Shown: one piece after another, positions 25,368 through 33,321 of the stretch
How the letters are laid out: every line of letters starts with the position of its first letter
Position numbering within the stretch: the stretch's first letter is position 1
The notes under the pieces: model-generated
The model's database searches: none
The model's input: the letters and a program-made list of their open reading frames with translations, nothing else
What the model was told of the DNA's origin: nothing
NCBI GenBank assembly: GCA_910575755.1
Contig: CAJTFO010000007.1
Coordinates: 43,074 to 107,073, forward strand
From: Desulfovibrionaceae bacterium
Lineage (GTDB): Bacteria; Desulfobacterota; Desulfovibrionia; Desulfovibrionales; Desulfovibrionaceae
Reading direction: 5' to 3'
DNA: 64,000 nucleotides
Made by a program: the position numbers and the translations under genes

Positions 25368-26573
25368 ATGCAAAGCACAACTAGCCGAAAATACATAAAA
25401 ACCAAGTTCGAGGGCGTTTTCTGCCGCGAGTCGGCCAAGCGTGATCCGCGCACAGGCAAGCCCGATCTCATCTATGCGTTCTGGTACGCCGACCACGAAG
25501 GCAAAGGCCACTGGAAAACCGTCGGCAGACACAGTAAAGGCATACGCCCATCCACAGCCAGAAAAGAGCGGGCAAAATTCCTTGCCGAGTTTGAGGCCAC
25601 CGGCGTCAATCCCATTGAACGCGATAGAATCACCATTGGGGAGATCGTTGACGCTTACCTTGCCTGGGGCAGAAGCGAGGGAAAGTACGTTGACCAGCAT
25701 TACAGCCAATACAGCGCCCATCTCAAGGCCAAAATTCATGCCCTCCCTGTCGTTGAACTGACCCCGAATCAGCTTTCCAACCTCAAGGCGCAGCTCCTGA
25801 AAACGCCTACCGGGAATACAAAGCGGAAAAAGGCCACAGGAAATTCCAACCCCGGAACAGGAAAGCGGAAGACTTTGGCTGGGCAGACCGTGAACAATAT
25901 CTTCTCGTTCATGCGCTCCGCCATAAACCGCGCCATCGCCACCGGCGTATGGAGTGGGGTCAATCCGCTGTCCACCAAGGGCGGCACATGGAAGATGGTC
26001 AAGGCCAACAATGAAAGATTGCGCTTCCTGACCAGAGAGGAAGCCAGGGCGCTTCTGGAGGATTTGGAACTCCGGCATCCGCAGTTGCACGACATGGCCC
26101 TGCTCTCCTTGAAAACCGGCCTCCGGCCCACGGAGATTTTCAAACTGCGCGGGCAGGACGTGGATGCCAACGCCTGCGGCCTCTATATCATTCAGAAAGG
26201 GGGCAAACGTGTCTTCGTCCGTGTGCCGGAAGATATGATCCAGATGCTTCAGGCGTACAGGAGGAAGCCAGCGGAACCCATCTTCCAGCAGCCCCGCAAA
26301 AAGGTGGCGTTCGAGAAAACGCCCGCCTGCTTTCAGACCGCCGTCCGAAAGCTCGGACTGGCGTCGAAAGACGGCGACAGCCTGTATGCCGTCACCCTGC
26401 ACACCATGAGGCACACCTTCGCGTCTTGGCTGGCGCAGTCCGGCAAGGTCACGCTCATGGAGCTGCAAAAGCTCATGCGCCACAAGAATATCACCATGAC
26501 CATGAGATACGCTCACCTTTTCCCTGGACAGGAAAACGAAAAGCTCTCGATTATAGGGGATATGCTGGCCTAA
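25368..26573 (+). CDS. Tyrosine recombinase (integrase)
   Basis: About 401 residues. An N-terminal SAM-like/arm-binding part contains a basic segment (TKRKKATG...GTGKRKT), followed by the catalytic domain with Arg in SLKTGLRPTEIFKLRG near 252, His-X-X-Arg in TLHTMRHTFASWLAQSG near 345 and the nucleophilic Tyr in MTMRYAHLFP near 380. It would integrate and excise the element. The start is uncertain: ATG at 25368 or an in-frame TTG at 25320; neither has a good ribosome site. It is convergent with the excisionase-like gene. Confidence 0.92.
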   Translation: MQSTTSRKYIKTKFEGVFCRESAKRDPRTGKPDLIYAFWYADHEGKGHWKTVGRHSKGIRPSTARKERAKFLAEFEATGVNPIERDRITIGEIVDAYLAWGRSEGKYVDQHYSQYSAHLKAKIHALPVVELTPNQLSNLKAQLLKTPTGNTKRKKATGNSNPGTGKRKTLAGQTVNNIFSFMRSAINRAIATGVWSGVNPLSTKGGTWKMVKANNERLRFLTREEARALLEDLELRHPQLHDMALLSLKTGLRPTEIFKLRGQDVDANACGLYIIQKGGKRVFVRVPEDMIQMLQAYRRKPAEPIFQQPRKKVAFEKTPACFQTAVRKLGLASKDGDSLYAVTLHTMRHTFASWLAQSGKVTLMELQKLMRHKNITMTMRYAHLFPGQENEKLSIIGDMLA

Positions 26574-26581
26574 AAAGCGTA

Positions 26582-26890
26582 TCATCTGATGGAATCCGAG
26601 GTTTGGATACGTCCGGCTGCAATATATTCTTCAAGTGCGGCACGTTCATAGAAGACGCGTCTGCCGCAGTTTGTGTATGCCGGGCCAACCCCCTCCTGAC
26701 GCCAGTAGGCGAGAGTCTTCTGGTGGATACCGAACTCTCTTTCCACATCTTTCGGGGCAAGCAGCTTTTTGCGCGGCGAGCCGGATGCGTCCTCCGCATG
26801 TTCACACCTGGCGGCACGAACCGCCTCGGTGATAAGTGAAAACAGCTCATCAGGAGATGAAATAATGATGGTATTTCCCTCAACTTTCAT
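26582..26890 (-). CDS. MerR-like helix-turn-helix protein, probable excisionase
   Basis: A 102-residue protein whose second half is a winged-helix motif of the MerR/excisionase class: LLAPKDVEREFGIHQKTLAYWRQEG, then RRVFYERAALEEYI. The position ends eight bases from the convergent integrase, which suggests it is the recombination directionality factor. Ribosome site GGAG, six bases upstream. Its start overlaps the stop of the upstream regulator by four bases. Confidence 0.8.
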   Translation of the reverse strand: MKVEGNTIIISSPDELFSLITEAVRAARCEHAEDASGSPRKKLLAPKDVEREFGIHQKTLAYWRQEGVGPAYTNCGRRVFYERAALEEYIAAGRIQTSDSIR

Positions 26891-27298
26891 GCGTTCTCCT
26901 CGCCCGCTCTGTGGCCGTTCTGGAACAGTGAACTCAGCTCCCTCATGGAATGGCAGTCATTGGCATCCAGCATCCGTTCCTTGTGACGCCTGACAGCGCT
27001 GTAACCGATACCAAGCTGCTCCGCTATACTCCTGTCCGTCAAACCGCCTATATACGCCTCAAAAATTTCACGCCATCGCCGTGTAAGACGCATATTGTCA
27101 TCCTGTCTCCCATCTTTTTTCGTGCTGATGCGAAACAGTTCGGCTGTCTTGTGGATATTGAGCTTTTTTCTGGCATTGAAAAGATGATTGTGCACAGTTT
27201 TAGGCGTGATAAAAAGACGCTCCGCAATTTCTTTTGGTCTGGAGGCCCATCAGCAAAAGCGTAATTACATTTCTCTCCTGTCGTGTGAGATGGTTCAT
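26887..27298 (-). pseudogene. Frameshifted tandem-HTH LuxR-like regulator
   Basis: From an ATG at 27298 with an excellent ribosome site (AGGAGGG, five bases upstream) the frame reads MNHLTRQERNVITLLLMGLQTK. It then needs a +1 shift at the AAAA run (27232-27235) to continue as KEIAERLFITPKTVHNHLFNARKKLNI, a textbook LuxR-type HTH. A second HTH follows (GLTDRSIAEQLGIGYSAVRRHKERM). The joined product would be 136 residues. Without the shift only a GTG-started C-terminal fragment (from 27195) remains. It is either a pseudogene, a sequencing indel in a homopolymer, or recoding. It reads into the excisionase-like gene through an ATGA overlap, so it is probably its regulator. Confidence 0.8.
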
Positions 27299-27493
27299 GC
27301 GTCCCTCCTGTTATTTTTGCTGCTATGTAGCATGGTGAGGGCAGCAGGGAGCAGTGGCGAATTTACCCAGATTTGACGTGAGTGTTACGCCGGAGACAGA
27401 AAAATCACCTTATTGTCTATTGAATTTATTGGATAAATTATGATTTTGATATTCCTTCTCCGTTACTATGATTATGAAACGATTTCAGAAGAA

Positions 27494-28261
27494 GAGAGTG
27501 TTAACTAAATAATGTTTTAATGTCTTCCAGTCTTCCATTTACATGGAACCTGGCAAAAAGAGCCATTGTCAAATCAACCATATGCAGACTCCGCGAAACA
27601 ACTACTGACTTTCGTCGAAACCTGGCAAACCAGTGACGCTGACGGCAATTGTTCCTTTCGATACGGATTGTCCCACTTTTTCCCTGAAGAAGATCGTTTT
27701 TGCCTATCTCCAGAGGATAAACTTTCCATTTGTCCGTACAGTAAAACCAGACTTTCCACTTTGCCAAACGCTTCATCAATCTGTGGAGAGTAGCCTGATC
27801 ACGCCCTCCACATTCCCAGTCGATGAGTTGACTGGTATCACGACAATAGGCTTTCCAGAGCCAAAGTTTGTTTTTTTTGATGTGAGAAAATGCCATATTT
27901 CATCAAGCTCAACGATGACGACTTCACCAGGTTCAGGCTTTTCATAAACACGTTCCGCAAAATTTCGCACCCAGCGTAAAACAGCAGGAGTTGAAACATG
28001 AAACAGTCGGGCAATGGCAGACAGGGACAGCCCCATTGTATAAAGCGTAACAGCAAGAGCTTTTTCATGTGCCGGACGGCCTCTTGGCGTAGTGCGAGTA
28101 AATTGGAATCCACACTCCTTGCAACGATACCTTTGTTTCCCCAGAATTTTTCCACTTCGATATACCGCGCTGGCATGACACTTGGGGCAGTTGGGCTTTG
28201 CTTCCATGTTGTCCTCCTCGGGGAGGGTATAACATGTTTACATTATATTGTTAATTCTCTC
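27494..28261 (-). mobile_element. IS1-family insertion sequence, complete
   Basis: 768 bp, the classic IS1 length. Ends are imperfect inverted repeats (GAGAGTGTTAACTAAATAATG on the left, GAGAGAATTAACAATATAATG on the right read inward). They are flanked by an exact 8-bp duplication CAGAAGAA at 27486-27493 and 28262-28269. The perfect target duplication indicates a recent insertion. The transposase stop codon lies inside the left inverted repeat. Confidence 0.93.
27501..28207 (-). CDS. IS1-family transposase InsAB' with programmed frameshift
   Basis: Two overlapping frames. The first (28207-27776, 143 residues) has a zinc-ribbon start CPKCHASAVYRSGK...CKECGFQF and an HTH (LSAIARLFHVSTPAVLRWV). 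The second (to 27501) has WLWKAYCRDTSQLIDWECGG and the transposase core. A -1 slip on A8C (27878-27870, minus strand) joins DEIWHFLTSKK to NKLWLWKAY and gives a 235-residue product, almost the size of IS1 InsAB'. IS1 uses an A6C slippery run at the equivalent point. Without slippage, the first frame alone would act as an InsA-like repressor. Confidence 0.92.
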
Positions 28262-28303
28262 CAGAAGAAAAGCCAGGCATGGTTTCATCGTGGAGCCGGG
28301 ACA

Positions 28304-28459
28304 CTAGAAGTTATTTCATAATTCGCATGAAATGGCTTCTAACGCCAGCCGAGAGTCTGGCGCGGCGCGAAAAGCACCGTGAATGAGCCAAAAAACACGT
28401 TTTTTGGCGAATGATCTTCATAATTCAGCCCAAAGGCTGAATTATGAAATGAGTTCTAG
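28304..28459. repeat. MITE-like inverted-repeat element, copy 1
   Basis: 156 bp bounded by CTAGAAGTTATTTCATAATTC and its near-perfect inverse (19 of 21 match). It contains two further perfect palindromes, GCCAAAAAAC/GTTTTTTGGC (28388-28409) and CATAATTCAGCC/GGCTGAATTATG (28419-28446). Non-coding. It shares its ends and the internal CTTCTAACGCCA segment with the copy at 34861. Confidence 0.8.
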
Positions 28460-28477
28460 AAAAATTTTTCCACGAGG

Positions 28478-28508
28478 TTGACATGTTAGATTGGCGATAT
28501 ATTTATAA
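28478..28508 (+). promoter_or_regulatory. Promoter-like sequence before the 42-aa membrane protein
   Basis: TTGACA at 28478-28483 followed at 18-19 bases by TTTATA/TTATAA (28502-28508). It would give a leader of roughly 85 bases before the ATG at 28601. Confidence 0.5.
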
Positions 28509-28600
28509 AATATTGTTCTATGCGGGGAGGCAACTTTCCGGTGGAGGCAGCCATAGATGGCCAAGCTGTAGATTGTTCACATATCTGCAAGGAGGTTTAT

Positions 28601-28729
28601 ATGGTGAAACGCTTCAATTGGAGTGGCTACGGACCAATTATTCTTTCTATCGTGGGTCTTATTTGGTCCTTTTTGATGACACCCTTGATGATTGATGATG
28701 TGGTCGTCGGTAGCTGCCTCCCCACATAG
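28601..28729 (+). CDS. 42-residue single-pass membrane peptide
   Basis: MVKRFNWSGYGPIILSIVG followed by a hydrophobic LIWSFLMTPLMI segment. A basic N-terminus, one membrane span and a short polar tail are the features of small membrane peptides, including type I toxins and transport-complex subunits. The ribosome site is ideal (AAGGAGG, six bases upstream) and a plausible promoter lies 95-120 bases upstream. It stands between MITE copy 1 and the mobilization operon. No homologue recognised. Confidence 0.55.
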   Translation: MVKRFNWSGYGPIILSIVGLIWSFLMTPLMIDDVVVGSCLPT

Positions 28730-28815
28730 AGCAATCAGTACCCTTGGTTTCCGGGCCAGAGCTTTGTTTTCGAGAGAACAGGGCGGCGTCACCATGCAGG
28801 CAACGCCGCCCTTGT

Positions 28816-29424
28816 CTATGCCAGGGTGAGGACGCTTATCGCCCCACCGAAAATAAAGCAGCCGCCCGCCACAATGAAATATTTCCTCCAGATGCGGTTC
28901 ATGTCCGCAAAAGCTCGCGCGGCGACCACGCCGAACACTGAGCCGCCACATAGACACAGCGCGGCAAGTACGAAGCCCACGGGCATCTTCAGCAGGTCAT
29001 GCGGTTGTACCTGCCCTGAACCAAGACAGAACCCCGCCCACATCAGACAACTTCCGTACAACAGCAGGAGAAAAAGCGCGGCGGTTCCCCATGCCAGCCA
29101 TGTGTGGATATGACGTTTCCAGGAGAGTTTTTCCACCTGCTTCACCACGTTTTCAGCAAGCCGGCTTTGGGCAAAACGCACTTCCTTTTCCGCAGCAATG
29201 GAGAGTTCCGCAAGAATTTTCTCTGTGACGGAACTGATTTTTTCCGGCAATGTTTCGTAATATGCACGCTGATATTCCATAGCCGAAATAACGGCCCACA
29301 GGGCGTCATTATCAGCAATTTGCAATGTATCTTGTATACGTTGCAGCCGCTCCTTTTCCTCCGTGTCCAGCTCTCTGTCCAGCAGCTTTTCCATGCGGGA
29401 AATGATTTCTTTTTCCATACTCAC
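28816..29424 (-). CDS. Mobilization-operon membrane protein
   Basis: 202 residues. The first half is soluble and helical (KEIISRMEKLLDRELDTEEKERL...LWAVISAMEYQRAYYETLPEKI). The second half has three hydrophobic segments near 110-130, 145-165 and 180-200. I do not recognise a named family with confidence; similarly built proteins follow ParA-like genes in mobilization regions of proteobacterial plasmids. The ATG overlaps the stop of the ParA-like gene by four bases, so the two are translationally coupled. Confidence 0.7.
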   Translation of the reverse strand: MSMEKEIISRMEKLLDRELDTEEKERLQRIQDTLQIADNDALWAVISAMEYQRAYYETLPEKISSVTEKILAELSIAAEKEVRFAQSRLAENVVKQVEKLSWKRHIHTWLAWGTAALFLLLLYGSCLMWAGFCLGSGQVQPHDLLKMPVGFVLAALCLCGGSVFGVVAARAFADMNRIWRKYFIVAGGCFIFGGAISVLTLA

Positions 29425-30122
29425 TTCTCCCCCAATGCTGTCCTGAACATCTCCTCGCAGGCGATTTTCCAGCGCCGCAGCTCCGCGCGATCTCCGATGG
29501 GCAATTCGGTGAGAGCTTTTTTGATGGACATTCTGCCGGAATACAGCTTGTCGGCCACCCGATCCCCAAGGTCAGGAAAATCCAGAGTCTGCCCCTTGCG
29601 CTCAATAATTTCTCTCGACTTTGACGTGTTGTATCGCTCGAATTTTTCCGGCGCTCCGAAGTAGAGATTCCGGCAGACGTGAACCGGAGTGTCGGGAAAG
29701 ACATTCAGAAAACCCCGCAGCAATTCCACGGAATCCCGTTGCCGATTGATGACCCAGAATGTGAACAGTTCCCGGTTCAGTTCCCCCAGCGTTTCCCGCA
29801 GCGTCAGACCGTATTTTTCCAGCCCCTTGTTGCTTCTGGCGGCGGAATTGATGACCATGAAATGTTCGGGAAACTCGGCCGCAATGTTGACGAGTTCAAT
29901 CCAGCCGTCCGCGTTGTCCAGGTCAGCTTCCTTGCAAACAAGCGCATCGTTTTCGTGCGGCTGATGCGCCTTGAACACATCGGGATTCGAGGTGTCGCTT
30001 TCCAGCAGAAGCACCTGTTTTCCGTCATCAAGCAGGTAGTCAATCAGGGCGAAAGACAGCTTGCTTTTGCCCACGCCGCCTTTGCTTCCGCCTACATAAA
30101 AAATCGACGCATTCATGTTCAC
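29421..30122 (-). CDS. ParA/MinD-type ATPase of the mobilization operon
   Basis: A 233-residue P-loop ATPase with the deviant Walker A of ParA proteins, GGSKGGVGKSKLS (residues 11-23), and LLLESDTSNPD near 38-48 where the Walker A' Asp sits. Proteins of this kind in mobilization regions (the VirC1, MobD and StbB types) help assemble or localise the relaxosome; none is a partition ATPase in the strict sense. There is a four-base overlap with the genes on both sides, forming a three-gene operon divergent from the relaxase genes across the oriT-like palindrome. Confidence 0.85.
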   Translation of the reverse strand: MNMNASIFYVGGSKGGVGKSKLSFALIDYLLDDGKQVLLLESDTSNPDVFKAHQPHENDALVCKEADLDNADGWIELVNIAAEFPEHFMVINSAARSNKGLEKYGLTLRETLGELNRELFTFWVINRQRDSVELLRGFLNVFPDTPVHVCRNLYFGAPEKFERYNTSKSREIIERKGQTLDFPDLGDRVADKLYSGRMSIKKALTELPIGDRAELRRWKIACEEMFRTALGEK

Positions 30123-30457
30123 AACTCCTCATCCGGCAAATCCGGCACGATGAAAGATGTTCTCGCCGGAGCCGGTGTTTGTGCGGGCGTTTTTTCCCGT
30201 TTTTGCGCGGGAGGCGCGTCCGCAGTTTCAGACAAAAATTTCTGGATAAGGTACGCGGGAATGATGATTCCCTCATTTTTGAGCAGCAGGCTGAGTTCTT
30301 TTGGCGAATAGCCTTTTTTGAGGGCTTTTCTGAAATCGCTTTCCAGAAATTGGGCCGCTTCCGGTCTGGTTTTTCCATCTTCCCTTTTGGGCAAATCATG
30401 GAGCAGTTTTTTTGCTCGCGTGAGTTGTTCCGCGCGTATTTTTGTTTTTGCAGCCAT
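30119..30457 (-). CDS. Small helical mobilization accessory protein
   Basis: 112 residues, highly charged and mostly helical (KIRAEQLTRAKKLLHDLPKR...FRKALKKGYSPKELSLLLKNEGIIIP), with a Pro/Ala-rich C-terminal tail (PAQKREKTPAQTPAPA). The middle resembles a DNA-binding helical domain. First gene of the leftward mobilization operon, next to the putative oriT, so a relaxosome DNA-binding role is likely but inferred from position. The ribosome site is GGAGG, eight bases upstream. Confidence 0.65.
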   Translation of the reverse strand: MAAKTKIRAEQLTRAKKLLHDLPKREDGKTRPEAAQFLESDFRKALKKGYSPKELSLLLKNEGIIIPAYLIQKFLSETADAPPAQKREKTPAQTPAPARTSFIVPDLPDEEL

Positions 30458-30547
30458 GTTTTCGCCTCCTTCGGGCCAATCATACGCAATCTACAGCAAA
30501 GATATATTTTTTCATAATTCTACCACTCCACGATACGGGCTTGCCGT

Positions 30548-30586
30548 GGCAGGATGGAAGTTGTCTGACGCAACTTCCATCCTGCC
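30548..30586. other. oriT: Putative oriT with nic core
   Basis: A perfect 16-bp inverted repeat, GGCAGGATGGAAGTTG / CAACTTCCATCCTGCC, with a 7-base spacer, in the intergenic region between the two divergent mobilization operons. The right arm ends CATCCTG^CC, the nic consensus of IncP/MOBP relaxases (YATCCTG^Y), predicting cleavage between 30584 and 30585 on the + strand. Because the arm is palindromic, the same core is present on the minus strand (cleavage between 30550 and 30549). Confidence 0.8.
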
Positions 30587-30656
30587 AAAGGGCTGCCGCC
30601 CTCTGGACACCCGAAATGCTCGGCGCTGCGCTTCTCGCATTTCAAAGGCAAAAGAC

Positions 30657-31028
30657 ATGAAAGGCAAAAAAGGCACGAGAGGAGAAGGCAGATATGCTGC
30701 AAACATCAGGTTCACCATCCGCCTCACGCCGCAGGAAAAGATGCGCCTCGACGAGCAGGCGGACATTGCCGGTCTGTCCGTCTCCGAATACATGCGGCGG
30801 CGTTTTTTCGGCGGAACCATTGCGGCCTACACCGATTTGAGAACCGTTGGAGAACTGCGGCGAATCGGCGGCCTGCTCAAACACAATTTTGCAACGCTCC
30901 GGCAGGCGAATGTGCCGCCCGGCATTTTGGAACAACAGGAAGATACGTTGCGAAAACTGGTGTGGATGATTCAGAAAATCGGCTTGGCTCTCCATGATCG
31001 TCAAAAAAATCAGGAACAGAAAAATTGA
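30657..31028 (+). CDS. Relaxosome accessory protein (MobC/TraJ-like)
   Basis: 123 residues. A basic N-terminus and a ribbon-helix-helix-like segment FTIRLTPQEKMRLDEQADIAGLSVSEYMRRRFFG (residues about 18-50), followed by a helical C-terminus (LRRIGGLLKHNFATLRQ). This is the layout of the MobC/TraJ/NikA proteins that bind an oriT inverted repeat and recruit the relaxase. The palindrome lies 70 bases upstream and the relaxase start overlaps by 35 bases, which supports the call. The start at 30657 has AAAGG upstream. Confidence 0.85.
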   Translation: MKGKKGTRGEGRYAANIRFTIRLTPQEKMRLDEQADIAGLSVSEYMRRRFFGGTIAAYTDLRTVGELRRIGGLLKHNFATLRQANVPPGILEQQEDTLRKLVWMIQKIGLALHDRQKNQEQKN

Positions 31029-33246
31029 AAAACCGAAGTCATGGCAGATAGGCGATCTGGTGGATTACATCCGCCATCCTCATAACAGGAATCCACAGGA
31101 AAAAATCGAATGCGCGGGCGGGAGAAATTTTCTCTCTTCCACACATGCGGGGCAGAAAGTTGAAATGATTGCGCTTGCCAGAGAATCGGTTCACAGCGCC
31201 ATGCCGATAACGCACTGGATTTTTTCCTGGCGGGAAGGCGAACAGCCAACGCGGGAACAGGTGGAGGAAGTGGTGGATATGTTTCTTGAAAAAATGGGAC
31301 TTGCCGAACACCAGACCGTCTATGGACTGCACTACGACACGGACAATTATCACCTGCATATTGCGGTCAACAGAATGAATCCTGAAAGCGGAAAAGTTGT
31401 GCAGCCGCATAAGGGTTTTGACATTCGGGAGGCGCACAAAATCCTTGCGTTCATCGAACACAAACAGGGATGGGCGGCAGAGGAAAACGCTCTGTACGCC
31501 GTGCTGGAAAACGGTGAACTCGCGCGAAGGCGCATCGCCAGAGAAAGAAAACCGAAACAGCCCGCTCTGGATTTTGAACACGCCACCGGCGAAAAATCCG
31601 CGCAGCGCATCGCGCAGGAACGCGGACACGCCATCATAAAAAACGCGAAATCGTGGGCCGAGTTGCATGAGAAGCTGGCGGGAGCTGGTTTGCGTTTCGA
31701 GAAAAAAGGTTCCGGGGCCATCATCTTTGTGGGCGACATTGCGGTGAAGGCATCTTCCGTGGATCGCGCCTTCAGCATGGGAAAGCTCTGCAAGCGTTTG
31801 GGAGATTTTGAGGAAGGAACGTACCCGGATGATCCGGGAAAGATTGCCCCAGAGCCGGTGAGTTCCGTGAATCGGGAGGAATGGAACGCCTATCAGGCGG
31901 CGTGGGCCGCAACGCCGGAAACCACGCGGGAAAAGGAAAAAGACGAGCTTGCCAGTCTGAGAGAGCGTCAGGCATCCGAGCGGAAAAGAGCCTTTTCCAA
32001 CCTGGCGAAGCATGGCCTGCCGGTGCTGAATATCGCCCGCCATTGCCTGATGGTGCAACAAAAACGGGAACGTCGCGCTCTCCAGCGCCGTACAAGTCGG
32101 GCGCGCGGCGGCAAGCCGCGCTTTGAAGCCTGGTTACGGGCGCAAGGGCTGGCTCGACAGGCCGAGCGTTGGCGACATCGCGCGGCCTGGGAACAGGCGA
32201 GACACACCCCGGCCGCCCCACAACGGACAGCGGAGGAAGCGGGAGCCATGCGCGAGCTTGATGATTTCAGAAAGTATGCCGAGGCGGTCAATGCGGAACG
32301 CTACCGCGTGACCTGCATCAAAATGGACGAGGATGGCAGTAAAAAGACCTTCATCCTGGACAAGAAAGGCGGCATGACCAGAGGCTTTACGCCGGAGGAA
32401 ATGGCCGCCCACATGCCGGAGATGATTCGGCTCCAGCGGAGAGGAGAGAATATCTACTACACGCCGCTGTCCGAGAAAAGGCATCACATCCTCATTGACG
32501 ACATGAGCCGCGACAGTCTGAAAAGGCTCCAGAAAGACGGTTTCCGGCCCGCTGTGGTGCTGGAAAGCTCGCCGGGCAATTACCAATGCCTGTTGACCAT
32601 TCCCAAATTGGGAACGGAACATGACCGGGACGTGGGCAATCGCATCACGGAGCGCCTGAACCGGGAGTATGGCGACAAAAAACTGTGCGGCTGCATCCAC
32701 CCGCACCGTGCGCCGGGGTTCGAGAACCGCAAGCCGAAGCATCGGCGGGAGGACGGCTCTTTCCCGCAGGTGAAGCTCCTGTTCGCGGAACGCCGCGAAT
32801 GCGGCAAGGCGCTGGAATTGAGCAAAGCGATAAACCGGGAATACGCGGAAGCCGCACACAAGCGGCGCGAGCGCCCGCGCGTCATCCCCAGCGGCAGGCC
32901 CGGCGATCCGTCCAGAGCCTATTACGCCCACTTCGACAACATTCGTAGGCATTTGAGCATTGAGGACTATTCCCGCGTGGACGCCATGATTGCCTTGCGG
33001 ATGCGCGCCAACGGCCACAGCCGGGAGGCTGTTGAAGAAACCATTCGCGCGTGTGCCCCGACCATCCGCGAAGAACAGGCACACGGGCGCAACTGGCAAC
33101 GCTACGCCGAGCGCACGGCAGAGTATGCCTTCGGCATGGCCGGGGACAGGGATTTGGTAAGGAATGAGCGGTATCGGGAACTGTGGAGAAGGATTGAGGG
33201 TATTGAGGAGAGGGAGCGGAGACAGTCCAAAACAAGGATGCGGTAG
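30994..33246 (+). CDS. Relaxase (MOBP, TraI/MobA-like) with RepB-like primase domain
   Basis: 750 residues. The N-terminal relaxase domain has a Tyr candidate nucleophile in DLVDYIRHPHN (near 27) and the metal-binding triad HYDTDNYHLH (near 113-122), typical of MOBP nickases. A long charged helical middle (about 280-430) leads to a segment near 465-570 (HHILIDDMSRDSLKRL, then PGNYQCLLTIPK and NREYGDKKLCGCIHPHRAPGFENRKPKH) that matches RepB-like primase domains. Fusion of relaxase with primase recalls RSF1010 MobA-RepB and could prime the transferred strand in a recipient. The start overlaps the accessory gene. There is no type IV secretion gene nearby. Confidence 0.92.
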   Translation: MIVKKIRNRKIEKPKSWQIGDLVDYIRHPHNRNPQEKIECAGGRNFLSSTHAGQKVEMIALARESVHSAMPITHWIFSWREGEQPTREQVEEVVDMFLEKMGLAEHQTVYGLHYDTDNYHLHIAVNRMNPESGKVVQPHKGFDIREAHKILAFIEHKQGWAAEENALYAVLENGELARRRIARERKPKQPALDFEHATGEKSAQRIAQERGHAIIKNAKSWAELHEKLAGAGLRFEKKGSGAIIFVGDIAVKASSVDRAFSMGKLCKRLGDFEEGTYPDDPGKIAPEPVSSVNREEWNAYQAAWAATPETTREKEKDELASLRERQASERKRAFSNLAKHGLPVLNIARHCLMVQQKRERRALQRRTSRARGGKPRFEAWLRAQGLARQAERWRHRAAWEQARHTPAAPQRTAEEAGAMRELDDFRKYAEAVNAERYRVTCIKMDEDGSKKTFILDKKGGMTRGFTPEEMAAHMPEMIRLQRRGENIYYTPLSEKRHHILIDDMSRDSLKRLQKDGFRPAVVLESSPGNYQCLLTIPKLGTEHDRDVGNRITERLNREYGDKKLCGCIHPHRAPGFENRKPKHRREDGSFPQVKLLFAERRECGKALELSKAINREYAEAAHKRRERPRVIPSGRPGDPSRAYYAHFDNIRRHLSIEDYSRVDAMIALRMRANGHSREAVEETIRACAPTIREEQAHGRNWQRYAERTAEYAFGMAGDRDLVRNERYRELWRRIEGIEERERRQSKTRMR

Positions 33247-33321
33247 GCAACGAAGCCTTGCTTCCCGCCTTTGACAGGGGCTATACTAAGTATTATAGTT
33301 ATTCCTGATTCAGGTGGAAGC

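Noticed and set aside
25134..26585. 483-codon minus-strand frame across the integrase with a Arg-Glu repeat
   Set aside because: The repeat is the antisense reading of the (CT)10 tract, and the rest is shadow of the integrase.
28262..28600. Direct and inverted repeats here as a CRISPR array
   Set aside because: The repeats are two terminal arms and internal palindromes of one MITE-like element, without regular spacers.
30500..30520. TTTCATAATTC at 30510 as a third MITE end
   Set aside because: Only 11 bases match and no partner arm is nearby.
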